Of a stretch of DNA of 59,681 nt, positions 53,249-59,681 are shown one piece after another (position 1 is the first letter of the stretch; each line of letters begins with the position of its first letter). A program made the position numbers and the translations under genes. A model generated the notes under the pieces. That model was given only the letters and a program-made list of their open reading frames with translations. It did not search any database and was not told the DNA's origin. This stretch comes from Rhodothermales bacterium (GTDB lineage Bacteria; Bacteroidota; Rhodothermia; Rhodothermales; JABDKH01), in contig JABDKO010000165.1 of NCBI GenBank assembly GCA_013002165.1, positions 1-59,681 on the forward strand, read 5' to 3'.

Positions 53249-54013
53249 ATGTGTGTCGCTGTAATTGCATTTCACGCGGTACCGGGTCATCCCCTTGTTA
53301 TTGTTTCCAACCGGGACGAATTCCACGGGAGGGAATCAGCAAGGGCACATGTTTGGGACGACGACCCAACCGTGATTGCCGGAAGAGATCTTGAGAAAGG
53401 AGGGACCTGGCTTGGTACGACGGTTACCGGCCGCGTCGCGCTGATAACGAACTATCGAGAGTTGGATGACACGGAATACAGGAAGTCCAGAGGACATCTG
53501 GTCTCGGATTTTTTGATGTCGTCGCATTCGGCGTCCGATTACGCCGAGAAATCGTTTGATCACGGAAGCGATTACGCGGGGTACAACCTTCTCTTGTTCG
53601 ATGGCGAGTCTCTGGCCTACGTCTCGAATCGCTCTACTAAAATAGAATATCCTGATCAGGGCGTCTATGGTCTTAGTAACCATCTTCTCGAAACGCCGTG
53701 GCCGAAGGTGCTGCGGTCCAAAACCGCGGTATCGAAGTATCTCGAGGACAATCAGGCACTGCCGGTGGAGGACTTGATCGGTACAATGCGCGACACCACC
53801 ATCGCACCAGACGAAAAGTTGCCAAGTACCGGTGTACCAATTGAGCTCGAGCGGGCTCTTTCGTCTGTCTTCATTTCGGGAGACCGATACGGCACCAGGT
53901 GTACGACTGTGGTCTCTATTGGTAACGAAGGTCAGATTTCTTTAACTGAGCAAACATACCGGCCTAACGGAGTTCTGGACGGACGAAACACTATTATTCA
54001 TCAGGTATCGTAA
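53249..54013 (+). CDS. NRDE (TANGO2-like) family protein
   Basis: A 254-residue protein named for its NRDE motif, seen here in VIVSNRDEFHGRES (about residues 21-34). The N-terminal Met-Cys (MCVAVIAF) is the typical candidate N-terminal nucleophile, and EKGGTWLGTT and ALITNYRE complete the family pattern. The molecular function is not settled; eukaryotic TANGO2 has been linked to lipid and haem handling. It stands between the methyltransferase (9 bases) and the OsmC-fusion gene (3 bases), probably in one transcript. Confidence 0.9.
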   Translation: MCVAVIAFHAVPGHPLVIVSNRDEFHGRESARAHVWDDDPTVIAGRDLEKGGTWLGTTVTGRVALITNYRELDDTEYRKSRGHLVSDFLMSSHSASDYAEKSFDHGSDYAGYNLLLFDGESLAYVSNRSTKIEYPDQGVYGLSNHLLETPWPKVLRSKTAVSKYLEDNQALPVEDLIGTMRDTTIAPDEKLPSTGVPIELERALSSVFISGDRYGTRCTTVVSIGNEGQISLTEQTYRPNGVLDGRNTIIHQVS

Positions 54014-54016
54014 TTC

Positions 54017-55252
54017 ATGACAAAGCGCAGCACCACGTCACTGGAATATTCGTTTCTCAATGAGAACGGGCAATCGCTTGCTGCCCGTCTTGATCTGCCG
54101 CCGGATGGAAATCCTGTTGCCTTCGCAATCTTTGCCCACTGCTTCACGTGCTCCAAAAATCTGCGGGCGGTCGGGCATGTAAGCCGCGCACTGGCAGGTA
54201 AAGGAATTGGAGTTCTCCGTTTCGATTTCACTGGGCTCGGCAGTAGCGAGGGTGACTTCGCCGAGACTACGTTCTCGTCGAACGTTTCGGACCTGCTTTA
54301 TGCGGCAAAACAATTGACGGATGACTACAGGGCACCGACTATTCTCATCGGGCATTCGCTTGGAGGCGCTGCCGTCCTTCAGGCAGCGGGATCATTGGAT
54401 TCTATTGAAGCCGTTGCTACCATCGGGGCGCCGTTTGATCCGGGACATGTTCAACATCTGTTTGAGTCCTCAAAGGAAGAAATTCTTGAGACCGGTAAAG
54501 CCACAGTCAACCTGGCAGGACGAACGTTTACAATCAAGAAGCAATTTCTCGACGATCTTGAGTCCGGCGGATACGAAGAGGGAATCCGAACTCTCGGGAA
54601 AGCCCTTCTGGTTATGCATTCTCCAATTGATCAGACTGTGGGGATTGAAAACGCTGCATCTATCTATCATGCAGCAAAGCATCCCAAAAGTTTTGTCAGC
54701 CTGGACACGGCTGATCATCTTCTCACTGATGAGGCCGACTCCATCTATGCAGGTGAGATTATTGCCACGTGGGCAAGCAAGTACGTTGGCAAGTTGACCG
54801 AGCAGCCGGTTTATTCGGAGCCAGCGCATAATGATGTCGTTGCAGTGCTGGGCAGGAGCGGGTTTACCACTTCGATCCTGGCAAATGGACACGCGATTAC
54901 CGCAGATGAGCCAGTATCTGTAGGAGGCTCGAACCTGGGACCCTCCCCGTATGAACTGGTCGGAGCCGGACTTGCTGCATGCACCGCAATGACACTAAGA
55001 ATGTACGCTGACAGGAAGGAATGGCCTCTTGAAGAAGTGAAGGTGCGTGTTACGCATTCGAAAGTGCACGCAGAGGATTGCGACTGTGAAACGGATCAGA
55101 CGGGCAAAATTGACGTCATGCAGCGTCAAATTGACATTGTCGGGAGCGACTTGACCGGGGAGCAGGAAAACAGACTACTCGAAATTGCCGACAAGTGCCC
55201 TGTGCATCGAACCCTTGAAGGAGAGGTTGTCATCAAAACGGAATCTGCGTGA
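54017..55252 (+). CDS. bifunctional alpha/beta hydrolase-OsmC family protein
   Basis: A 411-residue fusion. Residues about 1-255 are an alpha/beta hydrolase (FAHCFTCSKN for the oxyanion region, IGHSLGGAAVLQAAG with the nucleophile Ser, and ADHLL with the His). Residues about 275-411 are an OsmC/Ohr domain, with CTAMTLRMYADRKEW holding one peroxidatic-type Cys and DKCPVHRTLEG the second. OsmC domains reduce organic peroxides with thiols, so the enzyme may deal with peroxidised esters. The fusion is known in several phyla. It ends 2 bases from the convergent DUF711-like gene. Confidence 0.9.
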   Translation: MTKRSTTSLEYSFLNENGQSLAARLDLPPDGNPVAFAIFAHCFTCSKNLRAVGHVSRALAGKGIGVLRFDFTGLGSSEGDFAETTFSSNVSDLLYAAKQLTDDYRAPTILIGHSLGGAAVLQAAGSLDSIEAVATIGAPFDPGHVQHLFESSKEEILETGKATVNLAGRTFTIKKQFLDDLESGGYEEGIRTLGKALLVMHSPIDQTVGIENAASIYHAAKHPKSFVSLDTADHLLTDEADSIYAGEIIATWASKYVGKLTEQPVYSEPAHNDVVAVLGRSGFTTSILANGHAITADEPVSVGGSNLGPSPYELVGAGLAACTAMTLRMYADRKEWPLEEVKVRVTHSKVHAEDCDCETDQTGKIDVMQRQIDIVGSDLTGEQENRLLEIADKCPVHRTLEGEVVIKTESA

Positions 55253-55254
55253 GA

Positions 55255-56295
55255 CTACTTCAGACAGATCAGTTTGGCCGGGATGTTTGTTTTGTGTGCT
55301 GTCGAAAGATGGCGGCTGATACCGTCTATTAAACTTTCGATCGATCGACCATCACCGTCTAAGACAGATTCTAGGCGTTCCGAATCGGTCCCGCCTGATT
55401 TCGTTCCTCTTAGAATGCGGCCGGTGCTTATCGTGTAGCCAGAGCGTTTCGAAAGAGTATCCGCGATGGATGAAGCGAGAGCTGTCGCGGCTGCATCAGT
55501 CTGCTCTACTGTAAGTTCAGACGCCGGGTCATCAGCCATTTGCAGGTTGATGGTTAATTCAGCATCTCCGAGGCAATGAAACGAGGCATCAAGTCCGGCT
55601 GAGTATCCATCTGTATTGCAGAGTGCGAAGACTCGACCATTGTTTTTCTGCTCTGATTTACGAGACCGCAGGGCTTCTATAGACGCAGCCAGTCCGGCAA
55701 TTGCCTCGAGGTTGACGCTGCCACTTTTTGCGCTAAATAAAACTGATGATGTCAGACGTTCGGTACGTACGATCGAATCGGGCAGCGACTTGATAAGGGT
55801 CGCTGCACCCTGACCGACCCCGTGGTTAACGATTGCCGAGAAGCCGCTGACAAAATCTGCATCGACGTCTACTGCGGCCTGTTCGATGGAGGAAGCGAGT
55901 TGAATAAAATCTGTCACTGTTCCCGAGTCGAGAATTACTGCAACCGGAGATACCGAAAGACCGCAGCGAAAGAACTCGGCACCGGTTCGTTCAGTGATGT
56001 GTTCCAGAACCTGCCGTTGTAATCCTGCAACGCGACGAATTTTGTCGTACGCACGCGCTGAAACAGTTCGGGGCAGTCGACTGCTGCAGTCGAGCAGAGA
56101 GATTCCAATACTCACTGCCGCTACTTTCAGGTGGGACGCTGAAGAATCGTAACGTTCTGGTGAGGTTGCCGGGCCGTTTTGTGATTGTGTGATAAACAGT
56201 CGGGCGACGCGCTCGACTGTTTCAACCGGAGCATCCGGGCCGAGTGCATTTGCAATACTGTCAACAAGAGATCGAATATCTGTCATGGATGCCAT
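55255..56295 (-). CDS. DUF711/UPF0210-like protein
   Basis: A 346-residue protein, probably cytosolic. The central part resembles the DUF711 (UPF0210) family: VSGFSAIVNHG, then LIKSLPDSIVRTERLTSSV, and a SGSVNLEAIAGLAASI stretch matching that family's KAGINMDAV-type block. Proteins of this family adopt a fold related to anaerobic ribonucleotide reductase/PFL and have no settled function. It is shorter than the usual 420-450 residues, so the match is only partial. ATG 56295 or ATG 56286 may be the start. Confidence 0.6.
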   Translation of the reverse strand: MASMTDIRSLVDSIANALGPDAPVETVERVARLFITQSQNGPATSPERYDSSASHLKVAAVSIGISLLDCSSRLPRTVSARAYDKIRRVAGLQRQVLEHITERTGAEFFRCGLSVSPVAVILDSGTVTDFIQLASSIEQAAVDVDADFVSGFSAIVNHGVGQGAATLIKSLPDSIVRTERLTSSVLFSAKSGSVNLEAIAGLAASIEALRSRKSEQKNNGRVFALCNTDGYSAGLDASFHCLGDAELTINLQMADDPASELTVEQTDAAATALASSIADTLSKRSGYTISTGRILRGTKSGGTDSERLESVLDGDGRSIESLIDGISRHLSTAHKTNIPAKLICLK

Positions 56296-56350
56296 GGCGA
56301 CGTGAATGCCGTAAAGTACCGATTAAAGAGATGTCTCTCCACTGGCAGAT

Positions 56351-56392
56351 AAAAAAAGCAAAGCCCCGTCGCGCATGGCGCGGCGGGGCTTT
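56351..56392 (-). terminator. intrinsic terminator of the DegQ/HtrA gene
   Basis: AAAGCCCCGTCGCGC (56360-56374) pairs with GCGCGGCGGGGCTTT (56378-56392) around a 3-base loop, 15 pairs including one wobble. On the minus strand a run of seven T (56351-56357) follows two bases later. This is the clearest terminator in the window. Confidence 0.88.
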
Positions 56393-56422
56393 ACGGGCTA
56401 CAATGACGACGGGGACGTCTCG

Positions 56423-57988
56423 TCAGCTTTTCTCAAGTGCCGTATAAAAGGTACTTATCTGGTCGTTCCGGGCCCTGATCACTTTTACGAGTACAGTTTC
56501 ACCATCCTTGACGCGATCAAAGAGCCTGGCGAAGTCATCGCTACCCTTGACCGGTGAACGATCCAGTTCAACTATGATATCACCGGTACGAAGATCTGCT
56601 TCGCGATATGCAACGCTGGACTCGTCGATCCGAGAAATGAAGGCGCCTTCCAGCTTCTGTGTTACACGCAAGCCGGCCAGGGCTTCAGGTGTGACATCCT
56701 GCAGGCGAAGACCCAATGACTCCATGGATGAAGGCGAATCATCTTGATCCGGCGGGTTCACAGCTGCAAGTGCTGCATCATCACGCCGCCCCAATTTCAC
56801 GGATTTTGTCAGAGGCTTCCCGTCCCGAACAATTTCCAATTTTACAACGTCGCCCGGAAGCTGGTTGGCGACAATGGTTGGCAGCTGGTTGTAATCCATT
56901 AGCTGCATTCCATCAACAGATAGAATGATATCTCCTTCGGCAATCCCTGCCTTTTCTGCCGCGCTGCCGGGAGTGATCCCTACAACCTGTGCTGCGCCGC
57001 GAGGTACGTCAAGTGCGTCTGCCAGCGATTCACTTACGGGACCGAATGCAACGCCAAGGAAGCCTCTTTCGACAACTCCATTGTCAATGAGTTGATCGGC
57101 GACGAGTCGTACTGCGTCTACCGGAATGGCGAATCCAACACCCTGGTTGCCACCGGATCGGCTGTAAATCGCTGAGTTAATGCCGATCAGTTCGCCGTGC
57201 AAATTCACCAGAGGCCCGCCCGAGTTACCGGGATTTATTGCTGCGTCGGTCTGAATGAATGCAGAAAAGAGGTTAAGCCGTGACAGGTTCGCGGACGTTC
57301 TGCCGAGCGCACTGACGATGCCCGAAGTTACAGTGTTGCCGAGGTCCTCAGAAAGGGGTGAGCCGAACGCCAGCACCCACTGTCCTACTCGAACATTCGA
57401 GATTTCGCCATAGCGGATAGAGGGCAGGCTTTCTTCATCAATCCGAATAACCGCAAGATCGCTCTGCGGGTCTGTTCCTACCACGGTAGCGTCATAGAAT
57501 GAACCATCAAATAGCTTGACTTCGAGTTCATCAGCACCATCGATTACGTGATTGTTGGTGACGATGTAGCCGTCTGAACGAACAATAACTCCAGAGCCAA
57601 GTGCCTGTGACCGGTACTCCTGGTTCGGCAGCGTGTCCTCACCCCCATCATCAGGAAACAAACGCTCGAATGGTGTGCCTTCGAAAGGATTGAAACGCTG
57701 TCCCTGCGTGTCGGTCGAGGACACCCGTTCAGAATGAATCTGCACTACCACAGGGTTTATCACGTCCGCAACGCTTACGAATGCATTCTCAAACTCAAGA
57801 ACCGATGGTGGAGGACTAACCAACGTGGATGCTCTGTCCTGGTCATCAATGACCGGAGATGCCGTCGTGTTGGTTGTAATTCTATCGCCGCTGCCAAGCA
57901 GATTTGCACCTGCTGTCGTGAAAAGCACACCTGCAATAAACGCAACCACGACAAACGTCAAAATCGAGAGTTTACGTTGTATACTCAT
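56423..57988 (-). CDS. Do/DegQ (HtrA)-family periplasmic serine protease with two PDZ domains
   Basis: A 521-residue envelope protease/chaperone for misfolded proteins. A basic N-terminus and hydrophobic helix (about 7-26) serve as signal anchor or signal peptide. The trypsin-like triad is His147 (TNNHVIDG), Asp177 (QSDLAVIRI) and Ser256 (PGNSGGPL). Two PDZ domains follow (about 300-385, with GSAAEKAGIAEGDIILSVDG; and about 410-510, with YREADLRTGDIIVELD). ATG 57988 is chosen; an in-frame GTG two codons upstream is possible, with AGG between. It is a single-gene unit with a strong terminator. Confidence 0.93.
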   Translation of the reverse strand: MSIQRKLSILTFVVVAFIAGVLFTTAGANLLGSGDRITTNTTASPVIDDQDRASTLVSPPPSVLEFENAFVSVADVINPVVVQIHSERVSSTDTQGQRFNPFEGTPFERLFPDDGGEDTLPNQEYRSQALGSGVIVRSDGYIVTNNHVIDGADELEVKLFDGSFYDATVVGTDPQSDLAVIRIDEESLPSIRYGEISNVRVGQWVLAFGSPLSEDLGNTVTSGIVSALGRTSANLSRLNLFSAFIQTDAAINPGNSGGPLVNLHGELIGINSAIYSRSGGNQGVGFAIPVDAVRLVADQLIDNGVVERGFLGVAFGPVSESLADALDVPRGAAQVVGITPGSAAEKAGIAEGDIILSVDGMQLMDYNQLPTIVANQLPGDVVKLEIVRDGKPLTKSVKLGRRDDAALAAVNPPDQDDSPSSMESLGLRLQDVTPEALAGLRVTQKLEGAFISRIDESSVAYREADLRTGDIIVELDRSPVKGSDDFARLFDRVKDGETVLVKVIRARNDQISTFYTALEKS

Positions 57989-58090
57989 TCTCACAATACC
58001 TGGATTTATGATTATTCCGGATGCTGTCTATACTGGCAAACCTGTTGGTAGGTTACCGTAAACTGCAAAAAAGTGTGTTTCGACAAAGCT

Positions 58091-58129
58091 GAAAAAGCAG
58101 CACAGAACCGGATAACTCCGGTCCCGTGC
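58091..58129 (-). terminator. probable terminator of fumC
   Basis: GCACAGAACCGGA (58100-58112) and TCCGGTCCCGTGC (58117-58129) form an imperfect stem with two mismatches and a TAAC loop. On the minus strand it is followed by TGCTTTTTC. It lies 80 bases after the fumC stop, in the fumC-degQ gap (57989-58208), which otherwise shows no gene. Confidence 0.5.
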
Positions 58130-58208
58130 GCTTTCTCAGAGGTTAGTGCTTTTTATCGCGTAACCACACACAGCATCATAACGAAGGCACGTGCAGTTTA
58201 TTGTGTGC

Positions 58209-59612
58209 TTACTTGTCTCCCGGAATTCCCGGCTCGGTCATATCTCTGACGTTCAGATAGCGATCCAACTCGTCTTCCGAGAGCATACCAAGGTCGATCG
58301 CAGCCTGCCTGACTGTAATCTTGTTGGCCGCGGAGAATTTGGCGATTTTGGAAGCCTTGTCGTATCCGACCGCCGCGTTCAGCGCGGTAGCTATAGACGG
58401 GTTGAGTTCAAGCAGTTCCTTGCATCGGGCCTCATCCGCCCGGATACCGTCAAGACACCGGGTCCGGAAAGCGTCACATGCACCAGACAGGACTTCGATA
58501 CTCTCAAGCATAGCGTGTGCCATCACCGGCATCATTACGTTTAATTCGAAATTGCCGTGTTGGCCACCGACTGTGATGGTAGTGTGGTTACCAAACACGC
58601 GAGCGCTTGCCATCATCATGGCCTCACTCATTACCGGATTAACCTTACCTGGCATTATCGACGAGCCGGGCTGTATCGCTGGAAGCTGAATCTCGCCCAA
58701 TCCGCTGGTGGGGCCACTGGAGAGGTGCCTGATATCGTTGGCGATCTTGAGAAGAGCAGCAGCGATTGAGTTCAGGACGCCTGCCGCGTACACATATGCA
58801 TCCTTGGCACTCTGTGCCTCGAAGTGGTTCTCGGCTTCTCGAAATGGTAGTCCAGATGCATCACTAATATTTGCTATGGCAAGTTTAGGGAAATCTACAT
58901 GTCTGTTGATGCCGGTTCCTACAGCAGTGCCTCCAAGAGCGAGTGCCGAGAGCTCGGTTGAGGCACGATCGAGCCGCGCCAGACCTTTACGGATCTGGTA
59001 CGCATAACCAAGAAATTCCTGGCCGAGTCGCACCGGAGTGGCATCCATCAAGTGCGTCCTCCCGCTTTTGAGAACGTGGTCAAATTCTAAAGACTTTTCA
59101 TTGAACGAAGCAAGCAGATTTTCAAGCGCTGGCTTAAGATGCTCCTCTATGCCAATCTTGGCAGACACGTGCATGACTGTCGGAATCACATCGTTCGATG
59201 ATTGTGACATGTTAACGTGGTCATTGGGATGAACACTTTTATCACCCAACTGACCTCCCAGCTCGAGTGAGGCGAGATTTCCAATAACCTCGTTCGCATT
59301 CATGTTGGTTGACGTCCCGCTCCCGGTCTGGAAAATATCGAGAACAAAGGCGTCGTCAACGTCACCTGCTTCAACACGCTCAGCAGCCGCCACGATCGCA
59401 TTTGCAATCAGTCCATCGAGCAGTCCGAGCTTCAGGTTGGCGAGTGCAGCAGCACGCTTGACAATTCCCATCGAGCGAATAAACAGCCGCGGAAATCGAA
59501 GACTGCTTATCTGGAAATTCTCTTTCGCGCGCTGCGTTTGAGCGCCGTACAGTGCATCCGTTGGTACATCAACCGGGCCCAGCGAATCATTCTCTGTGCG
59601 AAATTCTGCCAT
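58209..59612 (-). CDS. fumC: class II fumarate hydratase
   Basis: FumC hydrates fumarate to L-malate in the citric acid cycle without an iron-sulfur cluster. The 467-residue product has ALYGAQTQRAKENFQIS near the start, TGSGTSTNMNANEV, the SGRTHLMDATPV block, and the superfamily signature GSSIMPGKVNPVMSE with the catalytic Ser loop. Length is normal. It is clearly FumC rather than aspartase in its opening ENDSLGPVDVP, although the two are close. The promoter region is cut by the window end. Confidence 0.93.
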   Translation of the reverse strand: MAEFRTENDSLGPVDVPTDALYGAQTQRAKENFQISSLRFPRLFIRSMGIVKRAAALANLKLGLLDGLIANAIVAAAERVEAGDVDDAFVLDIFQTGSGTSTNMNANEVIGNLASLELGGQLGDKSVHPNDHVNMSQSSNDVIPTVMHVSAKIGIEEHLKPALENLLASFNEKSLEFDHVLKSGRTHLMDATPVRLGQEFLGYAYQIRKGLARLDRASTELSALALGGTAVGTGINRHVDFPKLAIANISDASGLPFREAENHFEAQSAKDAYVYAAGVLNSIAAALLKIANDIRHLSSGPTSGLGEIQLPAIQPGSSIMPGKVNPVMSEAMMMASARVFGNHTTITVGGQHGNFELNVMMPVMAHAMLESIEVLSGACDAFRTRCLDGIRADEARCKELLELNPSIATALNAAVGYDKASKIAKFSAANKITVRQAAIDLGMLSEDELDRYLNVRDMTEPGIPGDK

Positions 59613-59635
59613 CTTGGAATACCGTTTAGTTGGTC

Positions 59636-59669
59636 TGACTCGATTCGAGTCATATTTTGCACCAATATA
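59636..59669 (-). promoter_or_regulatory. fumC upstream palindrome and -10-like element
   Basis: TGACTCGATTCGAGTCA (59636-59652) is a perfect 17-base palindrome with a single central base, 24 bases before the fumC ATG. On the minus strand TATATT (59664-59669) lies just upstream and could be a -10 box; its -35 partner would fall outside the window. The palindrome would then sit at or just after the start of transcription. Confidence 0.4.
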
Positions 59670-59681
59670 CCACCGATCAAT

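Noticed and set aside
1-59681. Prophage, insertion sequence, CRISPR array, toxin-antitoxin or defence island
   Set aside because: No transposase, integrase, repeat array or known defence domain was recognised on either strand; codon and base usage look even by eye throughout.

Overview
The window reads as chromosomal DNA of a free-living, probably marine, aerobic member of the Bacteroidota in the broad sense, with a Rhodothermota- or Balneolota-like gene set. The grounds are a type IX secretion system (T9SS) sortase PorU beside PorV, proteins with T9SS-type C-terminal domains, a DUF5687 ABC exporter permease, the small basic membrane protein next to mutL, many weak or absent Shine-Dalgarno sequences, and several TTG/GTG starts. 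No phage, transposon or CRISPR array was seen. The placement is an inference from gene content; no marker gene was compared.

Layout. 1-3753: the 3' end of nadA, a lone outer-membrane barrel gene, then a three-gene run (Lon-substrate-binding domain, MBL hydrolase, stand-alone histidine-kinase H-box domain). 3923-17327: a T9SS/envelope block on the + strand: porU, porV, an M6-like secreted protein whose zinc site is lost, an MA-clan zinc protease fused to a propeller and an Omp85-like barrel, a membrane-tethered TlpA thioredoxin, and a DUF5683-like protein. 17352-20386: a dicarboxylate/amino-acid symporter and a TPR protein. 20603-29103: tRNA-Arg(CCG) on the minus strand, then on the + strand a sigma factor, CPBP protease, DUF2007, cdsA, a 65-residue protein, a terminator, and mutL-tilS-hpt with tryptophan 2,3-dioxygenase at the end.

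29105-38035 (minus strand) is a dense kynurenine-catabolic operon. In transcription order it encodes an HD phosphohydrolase, an SDR with a non-standard active site, aminomuconate-semialdehyde dehydrogenase, a RidA-type deaminase, 3-hydroxyanthranilate dioxygenase, ACMS decarboxylase, kynurenine formamidase, kynureninase and kynurenine 3-monooxygenase. With the convergent tryptophan dioxygenase it covers tryptophan to 2-aminomuconate and its deamination product. The usual meta-cleavage genes beyond that point are absent here, which makes the odd SDR a candidate for the next, reductive step.

38123-59612: a polysaccharide-deacetylase-like protein, a lipase, a polyprenol/diacylglycerol-kinase-like membrane protein, an RluA pseudouridine synthase, a DUF5687/ABC exporter with a 95-residue companion, aroB-tamB-rnr, an MnmM-like methyltransferase with NRDE and alpha/beta-hydrolase-OsmC proteins, a DUF711-like protein, a DegQ/HtrA protease and fumC.

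The features most worth follow-up are the paired pseudo-protease and protease-barrel fusion behind porU-porV, a terminator-like 15-bp stem inside the signal-peptide codons of the pseudo-protease, the kyn-operon SDR that lacks the YxxxK pair, and tamB, whose membrane anchor lies upstream of every canonical in-frame start codon.
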